From contig CAYQRB010000001.1 of assembly GCA_964420145.1 (NCBI GenBank), positions 1-64,000 on the forward strand: a DNA stretch of 64,000 nucleotides, written 5' to 3'. Position 1 is the first letter of the stretch. Each line of letters opens with the position of its first letter. A program made the position numbers and the translations under genes. Of this stretch, positions 1 to 7,943 are shown piece by piece. This DNA is from JAJTYI01 sp964420145. Lineage in GTDB: Bacteria; Patescibacteriota; Dojkabacteria; B142; OLB20. Below the pieces are notes generated by a model, which was given only the letters and a program-made list of their open reading frames with translations, did no database searches and was not told the origin of the DNA.

Positions 1-1
1 T

Positions 2-448
2 TTATATTTTGAACCAGAAAATCAGTGCGTTAACTCACTAGATTGTGAGAATCCAAAAATTAGCTTAAAGCAACATAACTTACGATCCAACACCAACAAA
101 GCACTCTTTAGTAAAACTCAGAAGAACAGGAAATTACCACTTATTAAATTCCCTACTCGACTAAACAAACGATTCGAGTTCGGAATTACAGAGGATCCAC
201 TTGATTATACTTCTGATGTTACTGACGCTATAGAAATCAATCTGGATACCGGCAAATCCAAGAAACTCAATAAAGATCAACTACTGGTAAATACAATCAA
301 AAAGTCCTTACCCGCAAACCACAATAATGCAGAGATTATATCCATAGAAAGCTCCATAAAGTTAGACAAGCCTTACAAAATCAAAATACGAAACCATAAC
401 AACGCAGAGGAAACTATTTATTTAAGTCAAAACACTAAAAACCCATGA
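2..448 (+). CDS. 3' end of an unknown gene, truncated by the window edge
   Basis: One frame stays open from base 2 to a TGA at 446-448, giving at least 148 residues with no start inside the window. The TGA overlaps the ATG of the CHAP gene (ATGA), so the two are probably translationally coupled. The visible protein is hydrophilic, rich in Lys and Asn, and has no membrane segment. The last part looks like alternating beta strands (TGKSKKLNKDQLL, then KPYKIKIRNHNNAEETIYL), as in an extracellular domain. I recognise no family. The coupling to two exported proteins suggests an envelope or surface role, which is inference. Confidence 0.7.
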   Translation, partial: LYFEPENQCVNSLDCENPKISLKQHNLRSNTNKALFSKTQKNRKLPLIKFPTRLNKRFEFGITEDPLDYTSDVTDAIEINLDTGKSKKLNKDQLLVNTIKKSLPANHNNAEIISIESSIKLDKPYKIKIRNHNNAEETIYLSQNTKNP

Positions 449-1179
449 AAAAACCTATCTTATTTCTTGTGATAGCTGGATTATCCCTGTATTTACTCTT
501 ATCTCCAGTTAGTGCGATAAGTGATCCTACAAACTATCCGTACAAAAACTCCCCCAAAGGACAGGTTGATAAATGGGCTTTTTACACTCGTTATTGTACT
601 TCGTATTCTGCTTATAGAGGAAGTCTTATAGTTGCAAACTTTCACAATACTATGAAAGGTCCCAACGGGAAATTCGGTAATTTTGGCAATGCTAATAACT
701 GGGACAATAACGCTAGGAATATAGGCTATACTGTTACAACAACACCTACTGCCGGAGCTATAGCAGTTTGGGAAGCAAGAGCAGGTAACTCTGGATCTGT
801 CGGGCATGTAGCTTATGTTGAAAAAGTAAATTCAAATAATACTTTTAATATTTCTGAATATAACTGGAACTATGGTGATGGAAATTATAATATTAGAAAT
901 AACTTATCTGTTATTTCAGGATTGAGTTTTATAGTGTTAGGAAATCCAAACAATACCTGTCTCCCACCCACACAAGGAGATTGGGTTATAGATGGAGGCA
1001 AAAACTGTGAGTTATCCAGCAACACCACACTTACTGGAAACCTCACTATCACAGATAATAGTAGCCTCACTCTCAAAGGAAACACACAACTAAATATAAA
1101 TCTGAAAGATAATAAAATAGAAGTTAAAAATAACAGTAATTTATACATCAAAGATAGTGCGAGAATAAACCAATTATGA
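445..1179 (+). CDS. Secreted CHAP-domain peptidoglycan hydrolase-like protein
   Basis: The 244-residue protein begins with a signal peptide (residues 1-24, hydrophobic core, likely cleavage after PVSA). A CHAP (NlpC/P60-like amidase) domain follows at about 30-170. Cys51 in RYCTSY and His121 in VGHVAYV are the expected catalytic pair, and the SEYNWN segment near 140 fits the third position. CHAP enzymes cut peptide cross-links or the amide bond of peptidoglycan outside the membrane. Residues 172-244 form a separate tail of short regular units (NTTLTGNLTI, NSSLTLKGNT, NSNLYIKDSA) that reads like a beta-solenoid. It overlaps its upstream and downstream neighbours by 4 bases each, so the three genes form one unit. 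The family call is firm. Hydrolysis of its own wall or of another cell's is not decided. Confidence 0.85.
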   Translation: MKKPILFLVIAGLSLYLLLSPVSAISDPTNYPYKNSPKGQVDKWAFYTRYCTSYSAYRGSLIVANFHNTMKGPNGKFGNFGNANNWDNNARNIGYTVTTTPTAGAIAVWEARAGNSGSVGHVAYVEKVNSNNTFNISEYNWNYGDGNYNIRNNLSVISGLSFIVLGNPNNTCLPPTQGDWVIDGGKNCELSSNTTLTGNLTITDNSSLTLKGNTQLNINLKDNKIEVKNNSNLYIKDSARINQL

Positions 1180-1844
1180 AAACCAAAATCATATTATTTA
1201 CAAGTATTTTTATCCTTATGATCGGTAGTGTATTTTTATGGCGGGAAGATAGTCTGAAGCACATCTTTTCACCAAATTTACAAAAACCACCTACCTATAC
1301 CAGTAACATAAACACAACACAACCAGAACGCCTATCTCCAAGTCTAACACCAGTTTTAACCATCTCTCCATCCCTATCTTTAGGGTGGAAAACCTTTAAC
1401 TACAATTTCCCAGACTATAACCCCAATTTTAGTATTGACTATCCTGCCAATTGGGAAACCTTGATCGACTATGAGTCATCTGGAGGTAACGATGTTCGCC
1501 TAAGTAAGGGAACCAGAAAAATTGAGTTTGATACTACAGTCATAGGAGAACACCCCCACGAGGAAGTCCTTAGGTCTTTTTTAACCAACTTCAATTCCTA
1601 TGGATTCAACTTCAAGGTCGAGCTAATCAAAGAAGAGAGTTTAAAATCTGGAGGCTTTCCACAAAGTGTACCCTACTCTATTTATAAACTTTCCAATACT
1701 TCGGAACCTTCTATTAATTACGCTATCATAGCCCAACCATATCATATGGAATACGGTAAAGGCTTTCTTTTGATCTGGGATCGGTCTGGGGAGGACTTGG
1801 AGTTAATAACAGAGATGCTTGAAAGCCTTAAAGTGATTCCCTGA
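1176..1844 (+). CDS. Membrane-anchored extracellular protein, PsbP-like domain possible
   Basis: The 222-residue protein has an N-terminal membrane anchor or uncleaved signal (about residues 5-22). A Pro/Ser/Thr-rich linker (about 35-72) leads to a globular domain of about 140 residues. The stretch FSIDYPANWETL followed by strands is typical of small PsbP/MOG1-like folds that many CPR genomes carry on surface proteins. That assignment rests on the W-containing motif only. The start overlaps the CHAP gene stop (ATGA), so it is the last gene of the 5' cluster. No catalytic residues are recognisable. It may bind a ligand or scaffold the CHAP hydrolase. Confidence 0.7.
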   Translation: MKTKIILFTSIFILMIGSVFLWREDSLKHIFSPNLQKPPTYTSNINTTQPERLSPSLTPVLTISPSLSLGWKTFNYNFPDYNPNFSIDYPANWETLIDYESSGGNDVRLSKGTRKIEFDTTVIGEHPHEEVLRSFLTNFNSYGFNFKVELIKEESLKSGGFPQSVPYSIYKLSNTSEPSINYAIIAQPYHMEYGKGFLLIWDRSGEDLELITEMLESLKVIP

Positions 1845-1977
1845 TACACCTCAGGAGTATTATACATTTACCCAAAATCTATCTTTTACTCTATAAAAAA
1901 TAATATAAACCTAATTCTGATACGATGTGTATAGACGGACGAAGCTAAACACAAAGATTGGCATAAAACCCAGTACA

Positions 1978-2778
1978 CTACACCGACATAGAAGCTCTTT
2001 TCCCACTCTTTGTCCTCAAAGATTCAAATACTCGTGCGGTTTTATAGTCTTTAGGATAAAACCTCACCAAAATAAATCTATTATCAAATTGAACCTCACT
2101 CATAGTAATCAGTATCGAAAGGGTTTTCCCACAGAACTCATAATAGAAATCATCTCCTAAAGAGAGATCTTCCTCTGTTACCAAATACTCGTGCCAAACT
2201 CGATTAAATAGAGGGTTTTGCTTCAAACGATTTACCTCCTCAATAGTACTTGTTTCTAAACGATATTTACCTATCATTTTTCTGTATCTCCATACCTGTT
2301 TTTTGACAACTTCTAGTAACTTATCTTTAGGAACTTTCTCTATGATTTTCATCTCTGGAGAAAATAGAACCTGCATATAGGTCTCTCCTATCAACAACTT
2401 CCTCTGATCTTCAGAAATATCAAACAGTCTTAAAGTTAAGTCATTGCAATACCATATACGAAATGTTGAATCTATTATATAAGCAGGAAAATCAGTTTCT
2501 GATAAGTTCTTTTTTAATCTATCAATTATACAATCAATATCCCCTCTGGAGGGATACACCGAGTTAAATCCAATAAGATAATTAAACTCTGAGGAATCAA
2601 GGCGTAAAAAGGTAGATATTCTATTTAGTGTTTCTTTAGTAGGATTTATTACATTGTTTTCTATCCTACTTATAGTACCAAAAGAAAGTCCTGTTTCAAT
2701 CTCGACTTTAGTTTGGCTTATTTTTCTATCTTCACGAAAAGCGTACAATTTCCGTCCTAGTGGAAGTTCTTCTATCAT
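1978..2778 (-). CDS. XRE-family transcriptional regulator with C-terminal sensor domain
   Basis: The 266-residue protein has an N-terminal XRE helix-turn-helix at residues 8-62. The recognition region SFGTISRIENNVINPTKETL and the following helices are classic. The C-terminal 180 residues resemble the MmyB/PAS-like ligand-binding domain found on some XRE regulators (PAYIIDSTFRIWYCND and onward). It probably senses a small molecule and binds a palindromic operator. An imperfect inverted repeat lies at 2795-2817, just upstream of its start, which would suit autoregulation. It is the nearest regulator to the pilin block on the same strand, but control of that block is only inference. Confidence 0.8.
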   Translation of the reverse strand: MIEELPLGRKLYAFREDRKISQTKVEIETGLSFGTISRIENNVINPTKETLNRISTFLRLDSSEFNYLIGFNSVYPSRGDIDCIIDRLKKNLSETDFPAYIIDSTFRIWYCNDLTLRLFDISEDQRKLLIGETYMQVLFSPEMKIIEKVPKDKLLEVVKKQVWRYRKMIGKYRLETSTIEEVNRLKQNPLFNRVWHEYLVTEEDLSLGDDFYYEFCGKTLSILITMSEVQFDNRFILVRFYPKDYKTARVFESLRTKSGKRASMSV

Positions 2779-2794
2779 AGATATTAGGACTCGT

Positions 2795-2817
2795 TTCGTG
2801 TCTAACTAGACAACGAA
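2795..2817. promoter_or_regulatory. Imperfect palindrome upstream of the XRE regulator, candidate operator
   Basis: The left arm TTCGTGTCTA (2795-2804) and the right arm TAGACAACGAA (2807-2817) are reverse complements apart from one extra A, around a 2-base centre. It sits 17 bases upstream of the regulator's start codon. Size and symmetry suit an XRE dimer. No experiment or second copy in the window supports it. Confidence 0.45.
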
Positions 2818-2883
2818 CAAAGGAAATTGATATATAACTAAACGGATTATATATAAGAAAGGAATTCTTGTAATTGTACCGCA

Positions 2884-2909
2884 ACGCAAATTTCTGTACT
2901 AATTTGCGT
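2884..2909. repeat. Perfect 9-bp inverted repeat downstream of a pilin-like gene
   Basis: ACGCAAATT (2884-2892) and AATTTGCGT (2901-2909) are exact reverse complements around an 8-base spacer. It lies just after the stop of the 2918-3376 gene on the minus strand and has no U-tract. It could be a weak terminator hairpin or a second operator for the adjacent regulator. Confidence 0.45.
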
Positions 2910-2917
2910 ACTAAGAA

Positions 2918-3376
2918 TTAAGGAGTACATACTTCTGCGAAGAAAAACCTAAAAACTGGATTTCTAGAAAATTCAACATAACAATCAGATCCACCTCCTA
3001 CCATTACTGCTAAAACATTACCAACTATTACCCACGATAAATAATACAGAGCAAATCCAAGAACCCACTTCCCAAATCGTTTTTTTGCATCTTCTATCTT
3101 GCTTACATCGTCTGTAAAATACAGTCGTGCAATATTTATAAAATACCCCATCCACAGAAACCCACCCAAAGCCCAGGCAGTAACTAACAAATTCACAAAA
3201 ATAAACTCGAACTGCTGTAAAGTAGGTGGACGGCAATTCTCATCTACACTATCTATAGGACAATTCTCCACAAATCCGGTATCTCCTCCCTGAGCCATAA
3301 CAGGAAAGATAGGAATCCCCAAAATAAACAAGAGTAATACAACTGTAACATAGAGCACTAGTATGTTTTTTTTCAT
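2918..3376 (-). CDS. VirB2/T4SS-pilin-like small membrane protein
   Basis: The 152-residue protein has a signal peptide (1-28, ending at VMAQG) and a short Cys-containing extracellular segment (CPIDSVDENC). Two membrane helices at about 57-80 and 107-128 flank a cytoplasmic loop with the motif DDVSKIEDAKKRF. That loop motif (D-x-x-K-I-x-x-A) recurs in the other proteins of the block up to 7943. A Cys-containing tail (SDCYVEFSRN and EVCTP) follows. A terminator at 3433-3458 separates it from the rest of the cluster, so it probably has its own promoter in 3377-3432. The fold matches type IV secretion pilins, and a pilus or secretion surface role is inferred. Confidence 0.75.
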   Translation of the reverse strand: MKKNILVLYVTVVLLLFILGIPIFPVMAQGGDTGFVENCPIDSVDENCRPPTLQQFEFIFVNLLVTAWALGGFLWMGYFINIARLYFTDDVSKIEDAKKRFGKWVLGFALYYLSWVIVGNVLAVMVGGGSDCYVEFSRNPVFRFFFAEVCTP

Positions 3377-3432
3377 AAGCTTTCTAAATAATACCTAAAG
3401 ATATAATAAGCTATAATCAAAACAAAGAAAAG

Positions 3433-3461
3433 AAAAAGGCTATCAAAGATAGCCTTTTATT
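3433..3461 (-). terminator. Rho-independent terminator of the pilin cluster
   Basis: AAAGGCTATC and GATAGCCTTT form a perfect 10-bp stem with a 3-base loop. Read on the minus strand, the hairpin is followed by TTTTTCTTTTCTTT. It lies about 40 bases after the stop of the gene at 3502-4050. On the plus strand an A/T-rich run also follows, but no plus-strand gene ends here. Confidence 0.9.
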
Positions 3462-3501
3462 TTTTATCATAAACTATTTACTGTTCGTTTTATCCGTGTG
3501 T

Positions 3502-4050
3502 TTAGATTGTTCTATTTATACAGTCAGAATCCGTGGGAACACCTGCCTTATATGCCTCCTCACATTTATTACAAGTAGCATCACCAACTCCTCCACTCAT
3601 ACAGGCATCGCAACCCACACTGTTTGGTGCACTCAGGCAAGTCTGAAAAAGTGAGGCATTTGGCTTTGTTGCACCAAAAAATACAAATACCAAAACAATA
3701 CCTACTACACCTATCAACATTGCTGCTATACCCATAAATATGGCCTTAATAGCTTTTTGTGCTTCTTCGATTTTACCTGCATCTCCTTGTGATTGGATAT
3801 ACTTAAAAGCAGCTATCATAGCATATACTACAGCAACCAATACCAACACAGCTAGGGCAATCACTAGACCTACACGAACTCTACTTGTCAGGAATACCGA
3901 TGTTTGAGTCCCATCTGGACCCATAAGATCAAAAATCCCGGTAATTTCTTCAGGTAAAAGTGATGCTCCCCAAACTCCTTGTGGTAAAAGTACCAAAGCA
4001 GATAACACAAAACCGATACCTACTAATACTGATAAGACTCTATCTTTCAT
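3502..4050 (-). CDS. VirB2/T4SS-pilin-like membrane protein
   Basis: The 182-residue protein has a signal peptide (1-28), an extracellular segment, and TM1 at about 60-84. The cytoplasmic loop reads SQGDAGKIEEAQKAIKAIF, and TM2 is at about 103-127. A short Cys-rich C-terminus (six Cys: FQTCLSA, CDACM, TCNKCEE, DC) lies after TM2. It is a close paralogue of 4383-4952. Its signal-peptide sequence is nearly identical to that of the short gene 4081-4362. Pilins of this type are held in the membrane before assembly in type IV secretion. The terminator after it marks the 3' end of the operon. Confidence 0.8.
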   Translation of the reverse strand: MKDRVLSVLVGIGFVLSALVLLPQGVWGASLLPEEITGIFDLMGPDGTQTSVFLTSRVRVGLVIALAVLVLVAVVYAMIAAFKYIQSQGDAGKIEEAQKAIKAIFMGIAAMLIGVVGIVLVFVFFGATKPNASLFQTCLSAPNSVGCDACMSGGVGDATCNKCEEAYKAGVPTDSDCINRTI

Positions 4051-4075
4051 TATTATTAAATTAAAAGAATAAAAT

Positions 4076-4610
4076 ATAAATTATCTACATAAATTATTAA
4101 ACTGTATTTGCTCCCCCGGGTCAAGTGTCTCTCCTCCTGAAATTCTCGTAGAAAAAGTTTCACAAGTATTACAGTTTCCACCAGCTAAACCATCGACTTT
4201 ACAGCTATCACACCCCGGGCTATCTGGAGCACTTAGGCAAGTTTGAAATAGATTTGGTTCTACTGAACCGGCTCCAAAAAACACAAATACCAAAACCACC
4301 CCGACAATGACGAATAACACAAGACCTATACCTACTAATACTAACAAGACTCTATTTTTCATTACAAAGAATAGAATATAAATTATCTACATAAGTTATT
4401 AAACTGTATTTGCTCACCTGGATCAAGTGTCCCTCCTCGTGAAATTCTTGTAAAGAAAGTTTCACAAGTATTACAATTTCCACCAGCTATCCCCTCAGCT
4501 CTACAACTATCACACCCCAGGCTATTGGGAGCACTTAGGCAAGTTTGAAATAGATTTGGTTCTACTGGACTGGCTCCAAAAAACACAAACACCAAAATCA
4601 CCCCAACAAT
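4076..4610 (-). repeat. Tandem duplication within the pilin genes
   Basis: About 230 bases encoding the C-terminal Cys-rich part are present twice, beginning near 4076 and again near 4376, an offset of about 302 bases. Long stretches are identical, including the shared ends AATTATCTACATAA and GTTTCACAAGTATTACA. The copies belong to the genes 4081-4362 and 4383-4952. Confidence 0.8.
4081..4362 (-). CDS. Short chimeric pilin-like protein with an internal deletion
   Basis: The 93-residue protein joins two neighbouring sequences. Residues 1-16 match the start of the 3502-4050 gene, and residues 18-93 match the C-terminus of 4383-4952, from the end of TM2 (VIVGVVLVFVFFGA) to the final FNNLCR. The first membrane segment and the conserved cytoplasmic loop are missing, so only one hydrophobic segment (about 6-30) remains before the Cys-rich tail. 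The frame is intact and has its own ATG. It could be a functional minor subunit or an early-stage deletion product. The layout suggests recombination between tandem paralogues. Confidence 0.7.
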   Translation of the reverse strand: MKNRVLLVLVGIGLVLFVIVGVVLVFVFFGAGSVEPNLFQTCLSAPDSPGCDSCKVDGLAGGNCNTCETFSTRISGGETLDPGEQIQFNNLCR

Positions 4611-4952
4611 GGCGATCATCATCGCAGCAATCCCAAAAAATATTGCCTTAATAGCTTTTTGTGCTTCTTCAATTTTCCCAGGATCACCTTGAGATTGTAT
4701 ATACTTAAATGACGCTACCAACGCATACACAACAGCAACCACAATAATCAATCCTAGCGCAATAAACAAAGCTACTCGTACCCTACTAGTAATAAATGCA
4801 GCAGTACCAGTTCCTTGTGGACCAAGTAAATCAAAAATATCTAAGATTTGCCCCGGTAAAAAAGACGGATCTATCTGTGCGTAAGCACTAACGGGAAAAA
4901 GACTTAGCATGAATAAGATAATTAAGAGGCTAACTAGTATATATTTTTTCAT
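4383..4952 (-). CDS. VirB2/T4SS-pilin-like membrane protein
   Basis: The 189-residue protein has a signal peptide (1-25, cleavage near AYAQ) and TM1 at about 58-82. The loop reads SQGDPGKIEEAQKAIKAIF, and TM2 is at about 101-125. A Cys-rich tail with five Cys follows (QTCLSA, CDSC, CNTC, then a terminal CR). Order and spacing are the same as in 3502-4050, and the loop differs by only a few residues. The strongly conserved loop beside a diverging tail suggests that the membrane part assembles into a common structure while the exposed part varies. The family assignment is by architecture; no homologue search was possible. Confidence 0.8.
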   Translation of the reverse strand: MKKYILVSLLIILFMLSLFPVSAYAQIDPSFLPGQILDIFDLLGPQGTGTAAFITSRVRVALFIALGLIIVVAVVYALVASFKYIQSQGDPGKIEEAQKAIKAIFFGIAAMMIAIVGVILVFVFFGASPVEPNLFQTCLSAPNSLGCDSCRAEGIAGGNCNTCETFFTRISRGGTLDPGEQIQFNNLCR

Positions 4953-5013
4953 AAACTTCTTACTAAACTAATGAATTCTAAAACAATTCTAAAAAAATAG
5001 CAAAATTATAAAA

Positions 5014-5712
5014 TTAAGGTGCACACTTCATACCACCACCGGAATTCATACACGATAGACCGCCACAACAATCTGCATCAGAGCTACAATGAGAGCCTGC
5101 CCCCTTACATGTACTAGAAGGAACCCCACCCAAAGATTTACTACTGTTTACACTACATCCAGAAGGAGGAGAGGAAGAAAACCTTACCACATCAATATAT
5201 TGTTTCCCTCCATTTTCACAACAAATAACATACATACTGGCTGCAGAAGGATTAGCTTTGCGAAAATCACTTGTCATTTGCATATAGGATATTCTTTTCC
5301 CTCCTTCAACTTTTCCCTGAAAATAAAATCTACCTGAAGCAGGACCTCCACTCGCACATTGCTGAAGGTTATCGACCCAGTTCCAAGGAGCACCAACACC
5401 TACAAATACCCCGACCAAAGAAATAACTGCAAAAAATAGAAGAAAATAAGTAATACCTATCCATACACTTTTAATAGTTTTCCAACCCTTTTCGATTTTT
5501 TGAGTATCTCCAAGACTAGAAATAATACTATAACCACCATAAAGAGAAAAACCAACCCAAACAATTACCAGAATAGTTATAAAAACAACTAAGCCCTGTC
5601 CAATAGCAGAGAAAATCCCTTTCTCAAAAAATCCTCCATAAGAAGGGAGATCTAAGAATATTTCTGAATCGGGAATTCCGACTTGATTGTATATACCAGT
5701 TAATTTATCCAT
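5014..5712 (-). CDS. Pilin-like membrane protein with a knottin-type Cys tail
   Basis: The 232-residue protein has no cleavable signal. TM1 lies at about 37-62, the loop reads SLGDTQKIEKGWKTIKSVW, and TM2 is at about 85-108. A C-terminal region of about 115 residues is exposed. Its last 31 residues have Cys at 202, 209, 215, 216, 221 and 230, spaced C-x6-C-x5-CC-x4-C-x8-C. That is the inhibitor-cystine-knot pattern, with the SDADCCGGLSC signature seen in knottin and Dickkopf-like modules. It is probably an extracellular, disulfide-stabilised binding domain displayed on a pilin-type base. The function of the tail is not known. Confidence 0.75.
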   Translation of the reverse strand: MDKLTGIYNQVGIPDSEIFLDLPSYGGFFEKGIFSAIGQGLVVFITILVIVWVGFSLYGGYSIISSLGDTQKIEKGWKTIKSVWIGITYFLLFFAVISLVGVFVGVGAPWNWVDNLQQCASGGPASGRFYFQGKVEGGKRISYMQMTSDFRKANPSAASMYVICCENGGKQYIDVVRFSSSPPSGCSVNSSKSLGGVPSSTCKGAGSHCSSDADCCGGLSCMNSGGGMKCAP

Positions 5713-5726
5713 TCAACTCATATAAT

Positions 5727-6449
5727 TTAAGGTGCAGGTAATAAACAGTATCTGATATCTGTGCCTCCTGGGCTACGACAAACATAACCAGGTTCACAAA
5801 CAACATATCCGACACCACTACACTGTTTAGAATGTCCAATAACTCTAGGTTGCGGAACAATCGAAATATCAAATAAACTCCCTGTCAAGCCGACAACTAG
5901 TGCTGTAACCTGTACAATTGCAATAAACAAAAAAGTAATTAAAGCACCTAGTACTGCATTTTTCGCTATTGAGGAAGCTTTTTCTATTTTTTCGGTATTG
6001 TCTGACGCAGTAGATCTCTCCCATACCACCCAGAAAGCTATTATTACCTGTACAAAGATTAGAAAGCTAATCACCGCATAAACACCAAGCCTCACAATAG
6101 TCATCATACAGTATGGATCATCTGGAGGCCTTTGTGCTGGGTCGGGACAAAGCTCTATAGAAAACAGATTAAAGGCGGGTCTTACCTTCTTGGGAACCTC
6201 GGGCCACAAACTTGCTGGATCTAGAGTTTTACATACAGAAGGTTGGCCAAATTCACAACTTTTTCCTCCAGTAACACAGCTTCTGGCACAGGTTTTGTTA
6301 CACACGGGATTACGAAAACCCCCACTAGTCGTATATGCTATGCAAGTCGGTTCTGGGACCAACTCATCCGTACCCTGTGCCTCCACCCTATTCCAGAGCA
6401 AAGGAATAAGAAAGAAAAGTATTATTAAAAAAAATAATTTTTTAAACAT
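5727..6449 (-). CDS. Pilin-like membrane protein with Cys-rich ectodomains on both sides
   Basis: The 240-residue protein has a signal peptide (1-24) and a Cys-rich N-terminal domain with at least seven Cys before residue 70 (CNKTCARSCV and nearby). Two membrane helices at about 125-148 and 170-193 flank the loop SDNTEKIEKASSIAKNAVLG. A C-terminal domain with four Cys (KQCSGVGYVVCEPGYVC and a final YC) follows. Its start overlaps the stop of the upstream gene by one base (6449). It belongs to the same loop-motif family as its neighbours but carries more extracellular sequence. Disulfide-bonded surface display is likely. Confidence 0.75.
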   Translation of the reverse strand: MFKKLFFLIILFFLIPLLWNRVEAQGTDELVPEPTCIAYTTSGGFRNPVCNKTCARSCVTGGKSCEFGQPSVCKTLDPASLWPEVPKKVRPAFNLFSIELCPDPAQRPPDDPYCMMTIVRLGVYAVISFLIFVQVIIAFWVVWERSTASDNTEKIEKASSIAKNAVLGALITFLFIAIVQVTALVVGLTGSLFDISIVPQPRVIGHSKQCSGVGYVVCEPGYVCRSPGGTDIRYCLLPAP

Positions 6450-6802
6450 TAATTTGTAATCAGCTTAATCTCAAATATGGCGGCGATTGTCTGAATTACT
6501 ATAGGAGCTAGTATTATCAATATAAACCCCGTTGTAGAATACATCAATATTTGCATAGATTTTTTAGCTTTTTCTGGATCGGCACCAGCAGTCTGCCTGG
6601 TATAACCCGCATAAAGTACCATCCCTAAATACACAAGAACGGCGAGACTTCTAACCCATCGACTTATCGTATTAACCGCAGTAGGAAAATCTGCAAAAGC
6701 AGGACCAACAGGATTTGGAATATTGCCACCTTGTGCCACAATCAATGTGGGAGAAATCAATAAAACGATACAGATAACAACTATAATTTTTATTTTAGTC
6801 AT
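6449..6802 (-). CDS. Minimal VirB2/TrbC-like pilin
   Basis: At 117 residues this is the smallest full-architecture member of the cluster. It has a signal peptide (1-23, ending IVAQ), an extracellular stretch, TM1 at about 52-68, the loop AGADPEKAKKSMQILMYST and TM2 at about 86-108. It has no Cys-rich tail. Size and topology match VirB2/TrbC pilins of type IV secretion closely, so it is the best candidate for the main filament subunit. Genes on either side are 0-4 bases away. Confidence 0.8.
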   Translation of the reverse strand: MTKIKIIVVICIVLLISPTLIVAQGGNIPNPVGPAFADFPTAVNTISRWVRSLAVLVYLGMVLYAGYTRQTAGADPEKAKKSMQILMYSTTGFILIILAPIVIQTIAAIFEIKLITN

Positions 6803-6806
6803 ATTC

Positions 6807-7943
6807 TTAACTTAAAAAATCAAAAGGTAGAATACTAAGTAAATTAATACCCAGGTATCTTAAAATTGGAATAGCAACAGCCAAAGTTACAAGTGCCACG
6901 ATCGCCGAAACTACCATATCTCTTCCTTCTTGATGTTTTGCAGGGTCAGTACTTTGCATATTTACTGCCGCCATCATAATTCTAACTATAGCAAAACCCG
7001 AGAGTAAACCAAACCCTAATTGAAATAGTCGGGTTATAAATGCATCTCTGTCAGTATTAATACAGCCAAGAGAACTATAGACATATGTTTGAGGTTCTCC
7101 TGAATCATTGGGTGGGTTTTTACCAAAACATTCAAAACATCTCTTTCTCTCTACCTCGTCTAAACGCACACACTGTACTACTGCATTATTTAGGTGTGCA
7201 GCATCTTTTTCTTCTTCTGATACCCATTGGCCAGCAAGACAGTATTTAGTATTATCGCCAATTTTTTGACTATCCCTGGCGTAACACAATTTGTCCGTGA
7301 CATTAGATAGGAGTGGGTTCTTATCAGTATTATTTGGTATGATATCACTATTTATATTGGTAAGACAGCCTAACTGTGGACACTCGTAAACAGGACCACT
7401 TCCACCAACAACTGGTGGACCAGCGTTAAAATCCTTATCTATAGATGGAAGACTATCACTTTTATCTGGTGTTGTTGCATTACCATTGACGCTCTCACAA
7501 AGCGTACCAATCCAATTAGGTTGGTATCCAACAGGACAACAAGTAAAAGTTAGTGTACGAGTAATAGGATGACTTATCGGACAACACTTCTTTCCTATTC
7601 TTAATCTCTTAGACATATCCTTATTATATGGTATAGTTAAGCCTTGCGATAAATCACAGTAAGCCATATTGTTACTTTTGATGGTTCCAATTTCAATATT
7701 TTGTGTAGTTAGACAGGCTCTAGCCTTATTAAGAACTTCAATCATTTTTGTTTTATCTTTTCCAAATATTATTCCCCGTATATCATCTGGTCGTATTTGA
7801 CCAGGGCCACAATGAGACACCTCCACCCATGGCGCACCCGGGGGAGGCCCTGGAGGAGGAGGTACTGCTACTTGTGCAGATACCCTACCTAAATTAGGTA
7901 GAAGCAAAAAACAAAAAATTATAAGTACCAGAAGCTTTCTCAT
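6807..7943 (-). CDS. Secreted Cys-rich protein ending in a pilin-like two-helix membrane module
   Basis: The 378-residue protein has a signal peptide (1-24) and a proline-rich start (VPPPPGPPPG). A large extracellular region with 16 Cys follows, including two CC pairs. Two C-terminal membrane helices at about 305-328 and 343-365 flank QSTDPAKHQEGRDMVVSAI, a variant of the loop motif of the neighbouring pilins. The order is the reverse of the other subunits, with the ectodomain before the membrane module. That would suit a tip or base component. Its start overlaps the stop of the ATPase gene (7940-7943), which indicates coupling. Confidence 0.7.
   Translation of the reverse strand: MRKLLVLIIFCFLLLPNLGRVSAQVAVPPPPGPPPGAPWVEVSHCGPGQIRPDDIRGIIFGKDKTKMIEVLNKARACLTTQNIEIGTIKSNNMAYCDLSQGLTIPYNKDMSKRLRIGKKCCPISHPITRTLTFTCCPVGYQPNWIGTLCESVNGNATTPDKSDSLPSIDKDFNAGPPVVGGSGPVYECPQLGCLTNINSDIIPNNTDKNPLLSNVTDKLCYARDSQKIGDNTKYCLAGQWVSEEEKDAAHLNNAVVQCVRLDEVERKRCFECFGKNPPNDSGEPQTYVYSSLGCINTDRDAFITRLFQLGFGLLSGFAIVRIMMAAVNMQSTDPAKHQEGRDMVVSAIVALVTLAVAIPILRYLGINLLSILPFDFLS

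Noticed and set aside
1927..2160. Plus-strand frame opposite the XRE regulator
   Set aside because: It lies over a clear gene on the other strand and shows no protein-like pattern.
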